Notes: generated by a model not told the origin, from the sequence alone. A DNA stretch of 41,745 nt from CAZONC01 sp964581305 (GCA_964581305.1 CAZONC010000003.1:1-41745), one strand, 5' to 3'. Counted from the first letter of the stretch, positions 8,674 through 16,906 are shown. Numbers and translations: made by a program.

Positions 8674-8786
8674 TTTAATCTTATTTTATAATTGACCGAA
8701 AAGTATTTATATTTTTCACTATTGGGTGGTGAACTTTTTAAGTTTTACATGTTGATATTTTAATAAAGTTGGGTTTGTTGATTTAT
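8674..8786. promoter_or_regulatory. divergent promoter region between two uncharacterised genes
   Basis: 113 bp between divergent starts. TATA-like elements are visible for both directions: AAGTATTTATATTTTTC near 8701, and GATATTTTAATAAAG about 25 bp upstream of the ATG at 8787. No inverted repeat strong enough to call an operator is seen. Confidence 0.35.
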
Positions 8787-9857
8787 ATGGATGAAGAAGA
8801 TAAAGAATATTCGCAACGACTTGAATATAGAACTCGGAAACACTTTTTCGGCCTTTTCGAATTGTCGATAAAAGGCATGCTATTGGGTTTAAGAATAGGA
8901 AAAGTAGATATGACATTCATTAACTTTATACACAATATGGTAAAAAAACATATGACAAATGAAACTGAATCCATTAAAGAATTTAAGATAGTTTATGAGC
9001 TAACCAATGAATTATTAAATTATCCAGAAAGTTTTTTTGATAAGATTGTGGGAAAAAAGAAAAGGCTGGTACGTCAGATACTTATGAACATCGAGCCGAT
9101 AAGAGAATATCTGAAAAATGAGTTGAATAAGAGTAGGCCTGAACGGCTACTAGGTCCTGAAGATAGGGAAGAAGTTATTTCGATAATTAAAAAATATAAA
9201 AAAGATAGAGAAAGCTTTTTCTACGATCTGAAAAAATACGGCACATTGATAAATGAAGATCCAGAAACGGCTTTCGAGTTGTGGAAAAGTATTTACGAGC
9301 CGCATTATACAAGACTACAGATTTTATTAGAAAGAATCGATCATTCGAACATAAAATATTTGGATGAATATGATGAATTTAAAGAGTTTATGGAGGAATG
9401 CGATATAGATCATGCGGAACTACGCCAAAAACCAAGTTATATTGCTTCGGTTTATTCTCAATTAGAAAAACTATTATACAGAGCACAGCAAGAGTTAGGA
9501 ATTGATGTTGATGAGGAAATGGTAGAGGAAGTGAAAGAGCCTTCTATACCTTCTATTGAACTTCCTACAGCTATAAGGTTGATTGAAGAAACTGTGAAAG
9601 ATCTTAAAGGTGATCTTGTAAACGAAATTTATAAAAATATTAAGATGGACATGGAGTATTTGGGCGAGAAGCTGGAGGAAGTTGGGTGGGAGGACTATTA
9701 CAACACGAACAAAACAATGATCGATATTTTCACAAAAAATTATCGCGATACCGATTTGCTTTCAGATGAGCATAAACGCGATTATGCGCGATTTCTGGAT
9801 GAAATTGATGGAAGAATAAAAAGAATGAAAAAGAAAATTGAGGAATCGAAAATCTAA
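8787..9857 (+). CDS. uncharacterised large helical protein
   Basis: A 356-residue, highly charged, predicted all-helical soluble protein. It has no signal peptide, membrane segment or recognisable catalytic motif. I chose the ATG at 8787 (MDEEDKEYS) because the frame upstream offers only a TTG at 8769 and a TATA-like box sits about 25 bp before the ATG. Acidic and basic residues alternate densely and the C-terminus is a basic helix (IKRMKKKIEESKI). It is followed by a frame-broken remnant of another gene. Function unknown. Confidence 0.68.
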   Translation: MDEEDKEYSQRLEYRTRKHFFGLFELSIKGMLLGLRIGKVDMTFINFIHNMVKKHMTNETESIKEFKIVYELTNELLNYPESFFDKIVGKKKRLVRQILMNIEPIREYLKNELNKSRPERLLGPEDREEVISIIKKYKKDRESFFYDLKKYGTLINEDPETAFELWKSIYEPHYTRLQILLERIDHSNIKYLDEYDEFKEFMEECDIDHAELRQKPSYIASVYSQLEKLLYRAQQELGIDVDEEMVEEVKEPSIPSIELPTAIRLIEETVKDLKGDLVNEIYKNIKMDMEYLGEKLEEVGWEDYYNTNKTMIDIFTKNYRDTDLLSDEHKRDYARFLDEIDGRIKRMKKKIEESKI

Positions 9858-9891
9858 ATTTTATATGGATAGGACATAATCAAAAACGAAA

Positions 9892-10343
9892 TTGAGTCGT
9901 TTAAAATACGGAACAGTAAAAATCAATCTAAAAATATTGGACCAAACCATCGAAATTCTGAAAAAAAGCTTAATAATTAACGATATAGATGCTTTATACC
10001 AATGGCCATGCTAATGGCTTTTGTCAATGAGCAGTCAATCAAATCAAAATACTATAATCTTCGCAAATATATGGTAATTTTAATTCAGTTGTTCCACTTT
10101 ATAATGAATTAAGAAGAGTGACAGCTTTGTTGGTATAAAAAATTGCCTGAAAGTTATATTGAAAAAAAAATAAACCGAACAACTATTCGATGCATTTGAT
10201 GTTTGGAAATGCAACATTGCAATAACTTGGAAGGTCTTTTAAATGAGATGACAAATTCCATTGGAATGCTCGATGATTTCGATAAAAATCAATGGCTTAA
10301 CGCCGATTCTTGAAAGACCAACCCGCAAAATTGGAAAAATTTT
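9892..10343 (+). pseudogene. frame-broken remnant of an unrecognised helical protein
   Basis: No intact ORF spans this 500-bp interval, but protein-like segments appear one after another in different rightward frames. They include LSRLKYGTVKINLKILDQTI (from 9892), MAMLMAFVNEQSIKSKYYNL (from about 10002), VVPLYNELRRVTALLV, and LEGLLNEMTNSIGMLDDFDK (from about 10227). Together they read like one helical protein of about 150 residues broken by several frameshifts and stops. Codon use in the segments matches neighbouring genes. Multiple indels argue for decay rather than one sequencing error. The original family is not recognised. Confidence 0.5.
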
Positions 10344-10354
10344 ACAAAATTGAT

Positions 10355-11425
10355 TCATAGATTTACTTCTGGAATATATCTTTTTATTAAATTCAAAATA
10401 TCAACAACCTTTTCTTTATAATCTGTACAATCAGAAAATTCTAATGAAAAAAGTTTATCGCGAAGCTCGTATTTTGGCAATGGTATATCATAATCAAACA
10501 TTTTTCGCAAATATTTTAAAAATTCGCTTTTAAGAGAATAATCTGAAAGAAGCTCTTGGCCCTTTTCCAAAACTCCTTTTGCCTCCTGCTCGATTTTTCT
10601 AAGCTCGCTTGGATCAAATCTGTAATAAATATAGCGAGCACGCAAATCAGCTAAAATCGATCTACAAACTTCTCGTAAATCGTTACGTATATTTGGATTT
10701 ATTTCCACCATTTTTCTTGGTCTTTCTGCTTCTTTTCTAACAATTAAAAATGGTAAATAGCCCGTTTCAATCACAATTGGTTCGTTGGGATTGTCTGTTA
10801 TTGCAAGTGCAGGAAAACAGTTATATAAAAGCAATAGTTTTTCCATTAATTTTGGCTTATCATCGAAAATAATTTTCATGCCAACAAAATCCTGGCCATC
10901 GAAATGAAATTGTGAACCGATTACTTGTGCCCTCGGAAGACCAAGTTTAGTTTTTGCAAAAAATTTAACTGCAAGATCCGGCCCAGCCGAAATAACAAAT
11001 GAAAAATATCCCATTTTTGCAAGTAAGTCAAAGGTTTCGAATGCATACATAACCGGCACGGTTGCTGCAGCGGCCTGCCAACAGCTTTTATAATATTGCA
11101 AATATGTCAATTCGGCGGTGCATAAAATCTCTTCGATGGATTTGCAGAGTTCTTGCCGTCTTTTTAGATTAGTTATTTCTATTTCTTTGGCATATCCACA
11201 TATTTCTTCAAATTTTTGTTCTATTTTTCTATTTTCCTTTGCCATGTATAACAAAAAATTCTCTGTTAAAGTTCGTGATGTGGGAGAATTTAGAACACCA
11301 TCCAAATCAAATACAACCGCCTTAAGTCCCAAAATTTTATCTAGTTGAGTTATTTCTGGACATGCTATGGCTGGTTTAAAATATTTTTGATGATAAGACC
11401 ATATAAAATCAAAATAATCATCCAT
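10355..11425 (-). CDS. HAD-superfamily hydrolase-like protein
   Basis: A 356-residue protein whose first 220 residues carry HAD phosphatase motifs. Motif I is VVFDLDGVLN at about 34-43, motif II is FVISAG at about 142-147, a Lys follows in the KIIFDDKPK region, and the acidic motif IV appears as ITDNPNEP at about 208-215. A further 130 residues of charged helices form a C-terminal extension. It should be a Mg-dependent phosphohydrolase, but the substrate cannot be predicted. It is separate from its neighbours and convergent with the gene remnant. The extension is longer than in small HAD phosphatases. Confidence 0.75.
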   Translation of the reverse strand: MDDYFDFIWSYHQKYFKPAIACPEITQLDKILGLKAVVFDLDGVLNSPTSRTLTENFLLYMAKENRKIEQKFEEICGYAKEIEITNLKRRQELCKSIEEILCTAELTYLQYYKSCWQAAAATVPVMYAFETFDLLAKMGYFSFVISAGPDLAVKFFAKTKLGLPRAQVIGSQFHFDGQDFVGMKIIFDDKPKLMEKLLLLYNCFPALAITDNPNEPIVIETGYLPFLIVRKEAERPRKMVEINPNIRNDLREVCRSILADLRARYIYYRFDPSELRKIEQEAKGVLEKGQELLSDYSLKSEFLKYLRKMFDYDIPLPKYELRDKLFSLEFSDCTDYKEKVVDILNLIKRYIPEVNL

Positions 11426-11457
11426 AATTATCTATTTAAAAAACCAAAAAAATAAAT

Positions 11458-11949
11458 ATGGTTTTAGAAGAATTGCTTTCTTCGCCCGAACTGCTTACTT
11501 TTATATTACCATTTTTACTTGTTTTTTCAGTTTTTTTTGCTGTGCTTACTATGATTAAACTGTTTGATAAAAGGATTAACATAATTCTTTCACTCTGCCT
11601 AACGCTTATTGCATGGTATGGTGGTGCATTTACCTTCATTGCAACGTGGCTAGCACGATCAATAGCATATTTTACCTTAGTCATTTTTTCCATAGTATTT
11701 ATTTTGGGTGGGCTGTTTTGGGCAGCCGGCAAAACGAAAAAAATGTATTATAAACATCTATCACCTGAAAAGAAAGAGAAATTGCTAAAAAGGTTAGAAA
11801 AATTGCGAAAGAAAAGAAAGAAATATATGGAAGAATATGAAAAAGCAGAGGAACAAGGCGATACAGCAAAAATGTCAACTTACGCCAGATTAATTGATGA
11901 GATAGATAATGAAATAAGGAAAATTAAAATTGCACTTGGTCCTTTGTAA
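11458..11949 (+). CDS. tandem membrane paralogue 1, with charged C-terminal helix
   Basis: A 163-residue protein with about three membrane segments in residues 10-90, then a long, very basic and acidic helix (KLLKRLEKLRKKRKKYMEEY) predicted as a coiled coil. The N-terminal part (TFILPFLLVFSVFFAVLTMI followed by KLFDKRINIILSL) matches the pattern of the next three genes: a hydrophobic (F/L)LPF segment, a short basic linker, and then an INxxxS-type helix. It is therefore the most divergent of four tandem paralogues. It starts 32 bp from the divergent HAD-like gene. Function unknown. Confidence 0.7.
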   Translation: MVLEELLSSPELLTFILPFLLVFSVFFAVLTMIKLFDKRINIILSLCLTLIAWYGGAFTFIATWLARSIAYFTLVIFSIVFILGGLFWAAGKTKKMYYKHLSPEKKEKLLKRLEKLRKKRKKYMEEYEKAEEQGDTAKMSTYARLIDEIDNEIRKIKIALGPL

Positions 11950-11986
11950 ATTTAAATCTTTAACAAAGAAATTATTATTGAGCGAA

Positions 11987-12544
11987 ATGGGTCCGTTTGA
12001 GGCTTTAGCGCAAAAACTTATCGAGCTGCATTTCCACGATTTTTTACTTCCAGCTCTAATTACTGCAACAATTCTTTATGGCTTACTACGCAAAACGAAA
12101 ATTCTCGGCGATTCCCCGGTAATAAATGGTGTTCTGTCACTATCAATCGCCTTTCTCATATTTATTTTTCCACAAATTACAGGAATTGCGCTTGGTGGTC
12201 CTCTGGCAAGTTTCTTTACACAGGCCATGGTTTGGATATTGATTATACTTGTGGGTATACTACTTGCAAGTTTCTTCTATCCAAATCTAACAAAAATGCT
12301 AACTGAGCTCTTTACACGAAGAACAACGTTTTATATAATGATAGCACTTGGTATTGCACTTTTTATAACTAGCGGTTTATTAACTGCTATGATTGGGGGA
12401 GTTAGATTGGGTGCACGTGCACCTTCCAATGAAACCGCTGCTCCGACAACCACACACATTGATATAATTATAATGGCTGTCGGATTAATATTATTTATAA
12501 TACTAATAATGATTGCAAGTGCTATTGGAAGAGGTGAAATGTGA
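11987..12544 (+). CDS. tandem membrane paralogue 2
   Basis: A 185-residue protein with about four or five membrane segments. The shared family signature is visible at the N-terminus: DFLLPALITATILYGLLRKT, then a short polar turn (KILGDSP) and a second helix starting VINGVLSL. I chose the ATG at 11987 (MGPFEALAQKL) over more distant in-frame starts because the matching residues begin there and it aligns with the other paralogues. Its stop overlaps the start of paralogue 3 (GTGA). The C-terminus ends in a membrane helix. Function unknown. Confidence 0.72.
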   Translation: MGPFEALAQKLIELHFHDFLLPALITATILYGLLRKTKILGDSPVINGVLSLSIAFLIFIFPQITGIALGGPLASFFTQAMVWILIILVGILLASFFYPNLTKMLTELFTRRTTFYIMIALGIALFITSGLLTAMIGGVRLGARAPSNETAAPTTTHIDIIIMAVGLILFIILIMIASAIGRGEM

Positions 12545-13071
12545 CATCGCCATTTGAAATTGTGATTTTAAGATTGAAAGATCTTGGATTTTTCCAGTTT
12601 TTCCTACCATTTATACTCACTGGAACGATTTTTTACGGCCTTTTAAGAAAAAGCAAATTGTTTGGTGAGCCTGAAAAAAACATTGCTATTAATGCAGTTA
12701 TATCTTTTATAGCTGCATTTATGGTATGGTCGGCACCAATCATAACTGGTGTGGATATGCAAGCACAAATGGCCAGATTCTTTATGCAGGGACTAATAGC
12801 CATGCTTGTTCCACTATTAGGAATATTGGTTATAGGAATGTTTTTGCCGGAAGGTGCAACAGCTAAGCTCGAGGAGGCATTTAAAGGTAGAGCAAGATTG
12901 GCACTTGTAGTGATTGTTATATCTGTTTTCATTGGAATTCTGTTTTCCTCTGGATTGGGAAGCTTTTTCTTTCCTTCAGGAATTTCTATAGGTGTTGGTA
13001 TTGGTAGTGAATGGATATTGCTGATTGGAATGATTATTTTATTTGTATTAACAGTTTTTGCAATAAGATGA
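12541..13071 (+). CDS. tandem membrane paralogue 3
   Basis: A 176-residue membrane protein with a GTG start overlapping the preceding stop by four bases, so it is probably translationally coupled. It carries the family signature FFQFFLPFILTGTIFYGLLR, then KSKLFGEPEKN and an INAVISF helix, plus a Phe-rich segment (QMARFFMQGL) also seen in paralogues 2 and 4. Four membrane segments are predicted and the last is C-terminal. There are no catalytic residues. A pore- or ring-forming role is possible but not demonstrable from sequence. Confidence 0.72.
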   Translation: MTSPFEIVILRLKDLGFFQFFLPFILTGTIFYGLLRKSKLFGEPEKNIAINAVISFIAAFMVWSAPIITGVDMQAQMARFFMQGLIAMLVPLLGILVIGMFLPEGATAKLEEAFKGRARLALVVIVISVFIGILFSSGLGSFFFPSGISIGVGIGSEWILLIGMIILFVLTVFAIR

Positions 13072-13075
13072 TATT

Positions 13076-13657
13076 ATGGGTATAGCGGAATTGATACTTG
13101 CAGGAAAAGAACTTGGGATTTTTCAGTTTTACATACCTTTTATGGTCATGTTTGCCATACTTTACGGTCTTCTTAACAAAACGAAAATTTTTGGTGAAGA
13201 AAAAAAAGCAAAAACGATAAATTTGATAATTTCAATCGGCATTTCACTATTTCTTATGCAGTATGCATTAGCTGCGCCATTGGCAAATTTCTTTGCACAA
13301 TTTACAGGATCGATATTTGCAATTTTAATAGGCATTCTCGGCTTTCTTATGGTAACATATCTACTTCTTGCACTGGTCGGTGGTAAGCTACCGGAACCAG
13401 AAAAATATGTAAAATATCTTGTGCTAACTGGAATTATACTATCTGTAGCTGCTTTTATATCAAGTGGTGGCGCTGTTATATTTCCAGGTATTTCGATAAG
13501 CAATTTTCCACAAACATTGCCATCAGTAGGTGGCTTAAGCAGTGGTGATATTGCTATAATACTAATGATTATTTTTGCTATAATTGTAATTTACTGGCTA
13601 ACAAAAGGTGAGGAAGGGAAAAAAATTGAATATGTGGGTGTTCCTATTAGAACCTAA
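13076..13657 (+). CDS. tandem membrane paralogue 4
   Basis: A 193-residue membrane protein four bases after paralogue 3. The signature reads IFQFYIPFMVMFAILYGLLN, then KTKIFGEEKK and an INLIISIG helix, with APLANFFAQF corresponding to the Phe-rich segment of its neighbours. Four membrane helices are predicted and a short cytoplasmic tail ends EYVGVPIRT. Its last four bases overlap the end of the convergent 139-residue gene. It is the least diverged from paralogue 3. Family function unknown. Confidence 0.72.
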   Translation: MGIAELILAGKELGIFQFYIPFMVMFAILYGLLNKTKIFGEEKKAKTINLIISIGISLFLMQYALAAPLANFFAQFTGSIFAILIGILGFLMVTYLLLALVGGKLPEPEKYVKYLVLTGIILSVAAFISSGGAVIFPGISISNFPQTLPSVGGLSSGDIAIILMIIFAIIVIYWLTKGEEGKKIEYVGVPIRT

Positions 13658-14073
13658 AGTTTATATTGTTCCAGTTCTGCTTTGTAGGAATCAAGTTGTT
13701 TCTGTAGTGGAAGCATTTTAAGTAAAATTATATTTTGTATCAAACTGACAAGCGCAGCTTTATATGCTTTAACTATCGGCTCAATTTTTCGCAAATATTT
13801 GTAACCTATAGTTTGGAGATCTGAATCTGCATTTTCTATTTTTTCATTTATTTTATCATAACATTCCTTAAGCCGTAAATAAGTGGCTTTAGCCGCATCT
13901 TCAAATGTTGCATTTGGTTTTCTTTTTACTACCTCGCCGAGATTTATTCCAGTAACCATTATATTGTATAACTCTTGGTGCAGATGACCAAGCTCAATTA
14001 GGAAATCACTTGCACTCTCTAAATATTTTTGCCCTTCATTAAATATTGTGACTGGATCTTCCATTTTTATCAT
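13654..14073 (-). CDS. uncharacterised 139-residue helical protein
   Basis: A soluble, predicted all-alpha protein. It opens with MIKMEDPVTIFNEGQKYLES and contains several amphipathic helices, ending in a coiled-coil-like segment (LPLQKQLDSYKAELEQYKL). The second ATG, at 14064, is an alternative start. It is convergent with tandem membrane paralogue 4 (4-base overlap) and lies 23 bp downstream of dphB on the same strand, so it may be the last gene of the phosphatase-dphB transcript. No family is recognised. Confidence 0.62.
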   Translation of the reverse strand: MIKMEDPVTIFNEGQKYLESASDFLIELGHLHQELYNIMVTGINLGEVVKRKPNATFEDAAKATYLRLKECYDKINEKIENADSDLQTIGYKYLRKIEPIVKAYKAALVSLIQNIILLKMLPLQKQLDSYKAELEQYKL

Positions 14074-14096
14074 TTAATAGCTACGAGAAAAAGTAT

Positions 14097-14846
14097 TTAA
14101 ATTTTACTTAAAAATTCTTTTTCCGTAAAATGCAAAATACCTGGAATAATTATGACTGCCGGTATCTCATACTTTTTCTTTAATATGTCCTCCACTTTTG
14201 CATAATCAATAATCGGGTTTTCGCTTCCCGCTTTTGCAAAAACAACTATCTCTGTGTCTTTTTTAAAAATTCCTTCCTTTCGTTGATCTTCTAGATTGAG
14301 CAAAATCTCTATAGCTTCTTTCACATCCATTGCTCTTTGCTCTAATATATCAAGTAGACAAAGCGTATGTAAACCATGTGACCGATTTATTTTTATAATT
14401 TCATAGATCGATTCGGGCAGTTTACCTTTTGTTCGATCAGGAAATGGTATGGTTACACAAGAGCCAAATCGATATATATGTAGGCCTGTTTCGCAGATTG
14501 CAGAAATTATTGACGAATTATGAATAACTTTTGTTTTCACACCATTTTTCTTTGCCTGTTGCAGTAGAGATGAGTGCACTGTTGCAATTAAAGGGTCGCC
14601 AGGAACAAAAATTGCTATATCTTTTACCTTTGCTCTATCTACAATTTGTGCAGAATTTTCTTCCAAATCCTTTCTTTGTAAAATCTTGATTTCTTTACCA
14701 ACAATTTTTTCCAAATTTTTCAGGTTTCCATGCCACTTGCTGGTATACAATTCGATGAATACTTCATCTGCATTTTTTGCTGCATCAATTCCGCGTAAAC
14801 TTAGATCTTTTTCATCATAGAGTCCAAGGCCAATTAGTGTTAGCAT
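14097..14846 (-). CDS. dphB: diphthine synthase
   Basis: An S-adenosylmethionine-dependent methyltransferase that trimethylates the modified histidine of elongation factor 2 during diphthamide synthesis in the cytoplasm. The 249-residue protein starts MLTLIGLGLYDEKDLSLRG and contains FVPGDPLIATVHSSL and HNSSIISAICETGLHIYRFG, all hallmarks of the tetrapyrrole-methylase-like DphB/Dph5 fold. The length matches the family (about 250-265). I chose the ATG at 14846, which overlaps the stop of the upstream phosphatase gene by one base (TGATG), over a TTG one codon earlier. Confident call. Confidence 0.95.
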   Translation of the reverse strand: MLTLIGLGLYDEKDLSLRGIDAAKNADEVFIELYTSKWHGNLKNLEKIVGKEIKILQRKDLEENSAQIVDRAKVKDIAIFVPGDPLIATVHSSLLQQAKKNGVKTKVIHNSSIISAICETGLHIYRFGSCVTIPFPDRTKGKLPESIYEIIKINRSHGLHTLCLLDILEQRAMDVKEAIEILLNLEDQRKEGIFKKDTEIVVFAKAGSENPIIDYAKVEDILKKKYEIPAVIIIPGILHFTEKEFLSKI

Positions 14847-15688
14847 CAAAACACCCTTGCCATTTTTGCTAGCTCATTAGCATTTTTCGCTCTGTCCTTT
14901 AAATCAATCTTTAAGTATGCCGCTTTTCCTCCATATACTTTTGTGGAAGATATGGTTAAAATTTTTCCATTATGGCTAACCGCCACACCTGCACTTGGCG
15001 GTTGATGACTTCGTATCAATGTTTTAATTCCCAAATTGTTTAAAACTTTTTTTGTAATTCGTGCGCCAAAAATTTTTCCAGCACCACGTGGAGAAGCCGT
15101 ATAACTAAAGGATTTTCCTGGATCACTCCAAAGTATTTCCTCTGCATATTTTTCAATTTCATCCAAAAATTTTAACTTGACCGGAAGACCACCATGCAAA
15201 AATAAATATTTATTCGGTACAACAGCAGCTAAATAAAAATAATTCCACAACTCCTTTAGTAGCTGGTAAATCTTTTCTCCATCTTTTCCAAATCTGGCTA
15301 CCAATTGAAGCGGCAGATTGTGTGGCCAAACCTCTAAACCAGGCAAAAACTCGTGATTGCCTCTTAACAGTATAACGCGATTTGGAAATTCTTTTTTAAG
15401 GCTCAAAATTACATAGTAAATTTCTGCAGAATTCACACCTCTGTCACCATAGTCGCCAAGAAAAATTATGCTGGATTTGCTGCTTGCAAAATTGCTATCT
15501 TTTAAAATAAAACTTAGACTTTCCAAATCTCCGTGCAAATCGCCTACAACAATTACCTCTTCACAATCCAATTGCAATATGCTGCTTTTCTTCTCTTTTT
15601 TTACAATTTGCAAAACAGAATTTGCTAATTCGATCATTTCGTTAGCAGTTGCAACCTTAGCATTCGCAATTAATTTTTCTAGGGCCAT
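14846..15688 (-). CDS. PPP-family serine/threonine protein phosphatase
   Basis: A 280-residue metallophosphatase with the complete PPP signature: GDLHGD at about 49-54, GDYGDRG at about 78-84, RGNHE at about 109-113 and the later metal-binding His in LFLHGG and IRSHQP. This is the PP1/PP2A-like catalytic core, expected to remove phosphate from Ser/Thr of proteins with two metal ions. It is near-minimal in length with no regulatory domain. It is co-transcribed with dphB. The ATG at 15688 is the first in frame. The partner kinase and substrates are not indicated by the context. Confidence 0.93.
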   Translation of the reverse strand: MALEKLIANAKVATANEMIELANSVLQIVKKEKKSSILQLDCEEVIVVGDLHGDLESLSFILKDSNFASSKSSIIFLGDYGDRGVNSAEIYYVILSLKKEFPNRVILLRGNHEFLPGLEVWPHNLPLQLVARFGKDGEKIYQLLKELWNYFYLAAVVPNKYLFLHGGLPVKLKFLDEIEKYAEEILWSDPGKSFSYTASPRGAGKIFGARITKKVLNNLGIKTLIRSHQPPSAGVAVSHNGKILTISSTKVYGGKAAYLKIDLKDRAKNANELAKMARVF

Positions 15689-15825
15689 ATGTAAAAATTG
15701 TTTGCATATAAGTAAATATTCAGCTTATTACAAAAATTACTCAAAGCCAAGTATAACATAGAATTTTCTTGGCTTCATATTGGGAATCTTTCTGCTATAT
15801 TAGTTTAAAAAAAATAATAGAAATC

Positions 15826-16668
15826 ATGAGGATGAGGAATTTGAAAGAAATTCTTAAGGACAGTTTGACTGAAAAGGAGTTGTGCAGTGTTCCAAGTTCT
15901 TTTGATATAATTGGTTCAAAACAAAAGGCTGTAGCTATAGTTGAAATTCCAGAAGAACTAAAGAAAAAGCAACTATTGATCGCAAATGCCATAATGCATT
16001 TGCATAAAAATGTTAAATCTGTATTAGCAAAGGTTTCGGCGAGAAAAGGTGAACTAAGATTGCGGGAATATGAACTAATAGCTGGCAATAGTGACACTGA
16101 AGTTGTTCACAAAGAATATGGTTATTTGTTAAAACTTGATCCCCAGAAAGTTTATTTCTCTCCAAGAGAAGGAATGGAAAGACAAAGAATTGCGCAACAG
16201 GTAAAAGCTGGTGAAAAAATTTTAGTTATGTTTTCTGGCTGTGCGCCATATGCGATTGCAATAGCAAAAAAACAGCCAGATGTGGATAAAATATATTGCA
16301 TAGAGTTAAATCCTGATGCTCACAAATATGCACAAGAAAATGTACGAATTAACAAATTATCACATAAAATAATTTTGATTTGCGGAGATGTGAAAAATGA
16401 GTGTAAAAAATTGGAAGAAAAATTCGATAGAATTGTTATGCCTCTGCCTTTTGGCTCGGAAAGTTTTTTAAATGTTGCTATCGCTTGCTTAAAGACTGGA
16501 GGAATAATTCATTTTTACAATTGGGGTAAAGAACCGGATGTATTTCAAAATGCAATTACGTGTATAGAGAAAAATGTAAAAAAATATAAAATTTTAGATA
16601 AGAGAATTGTATTGCCTTATGGCCCAAGAAAGTATAAAGTTTGTATAGATTTTGTGCCGCAGGGGTAG
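15826..16668 (+). CDS. trm5: Trm5-like tRNA (guanine-37-N1)-methyltransferase
   Basis: An SAM-dependent methyltransferase expected to make m1G37 in tRNA. The N-terminal domain includes LPF-type residues then LHKNVKSVLAKVSARKGELR. The catalytic part has KVYFSPREGMERQRIAQQV, the SAM loop MFSGCAPYAIAIAKK, an acidic ribose-binding Glu in IYCIELNPDAHKYA, and the substrate motif VMPLPFGSESFL. This matches the archaeal Trm5b-like branch. I chose the ATG at 15826. An ATG at 15832 is equally possible, and a TTTAAAAA box about 25 bp upstream suits either. Its last ten bases lie inside the tRNA-Leu gene. Confidence 0.9.
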   Translation: MRMRNLKEILKDSLTEKELCSVPSSFDIIGSKQKAVAIVEIPEELKKKQLLIANAIMHLHKNVKSVLAKVSARKGELRLREYELIAGNSDTEVVHKEYGYLLKLDPQKVYFSPREGMERQRIAQQVKAGEKILVMFSGCAPYAIAIAKKQPDVDKIYCIELNPDAHKYAQENVRINKLSHKIILICGDVKNECKKLEEKFDRIVMPLPFGSESFLNVAIACLKTGGIIHFYNWGKEPDVFQNAITCIEKNVKKYKILDKRIVLPYGPRKYKVCIDFVPQG

Positions 16669-16757
16669 CCAAGCCTGGTCAAAGGCGTGAGGTTCAGAAC
16701 AAAAGTGAAATGCCTCATGGCTTAGTGCCTTCGTGGGTTCAAATCCCACCCCCTGCA
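16659..16757 (+). tRNA. tRNA-Leu (anticodon CAG) with 13-nt intron
   Basis: A complete type II tRNA: acceptor GCAGGGG/CCCCTGC with A73, a D-arm with GCC...GGC pairing, anticodon stem TGAGG/CCTCA, a long variable arm (GGC/GCC stem) and T-arm GTGGG TTCAAAT CCCAC. The anticodon CAG is at 16695-16697. The loop is 20 nt instead of 7. The excess fits a canonical bulge-helix-bulge: TTCA (positions 32-35) pairs with TGAA, with bulges GA|A and AT|G. The intron is therefore 16699-16711, between positions 37 and 38. CCA is not encoded. The 5' end overlaps the trm5 stop codon. Confidence 0.93.
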
Positions 16758-16814
16758 TCGAAAAGTTTAAAAAGGAAACACATTAAAAATCAGGATTTAA
16801 AGATTTTGGTTGTC

Positions 16815-16822
16815 TTTATATA
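16815..16822 (+). promoter_or_regulatory. TATA box upstream of micropeptide candidate
   Basis: TTTATATA lies in a non-coding stretch downstream of tRNA-Leu. An archaeal transcription start about 25-27 bp downstream would fall near 16845. That is just before a GTG (16847) and the ATG (16856) of a small ORF, as expected for a leaderless or short-leader mRNA. Confidence 0.5.
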
Positions 16823-16855
16823 GTCTTAATATTTTATTTTAAACTTGTGAAAAAA

Positions 16856-16906
16856 ATGGCAAGAAAGAAAAAGAAGGAAGAAGTTCAAGAAGAAGAGTCC
16901 GCTTAA
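16856..16906 (+). CDS. 16-residue charged micropeptide candidate
   Basis: A tiny ORF reading MARKKKKEEVQEEESA, a basic half followed by an acidic half. An in-frame GTG at 16847 would add three residues. The reasons to list it are a clear TATA box about 38 bp upstream of the ATG and a U-rich terminator-like tract directly after the TAA. Together these define an independent short transcription unit. It might instead be a small non-coding RNA. A 9-bp inverted repeat (AAATGGCAA ... TTGCCATTT) brackets the ORF and could pair in the transcript. Function unknown. Confidence 0.4.
   Translation: MARKKKKEEVQEEESA

Noticed and set aside
15769..15825. Longer trm5 start at TTG 15769
   Set aside because: The added residues (MASYWESFCYIS) do not resemble the family N-terminus, and the likely TATA box lies within this stretch. 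The ATG at 15826 or 15832 is better.
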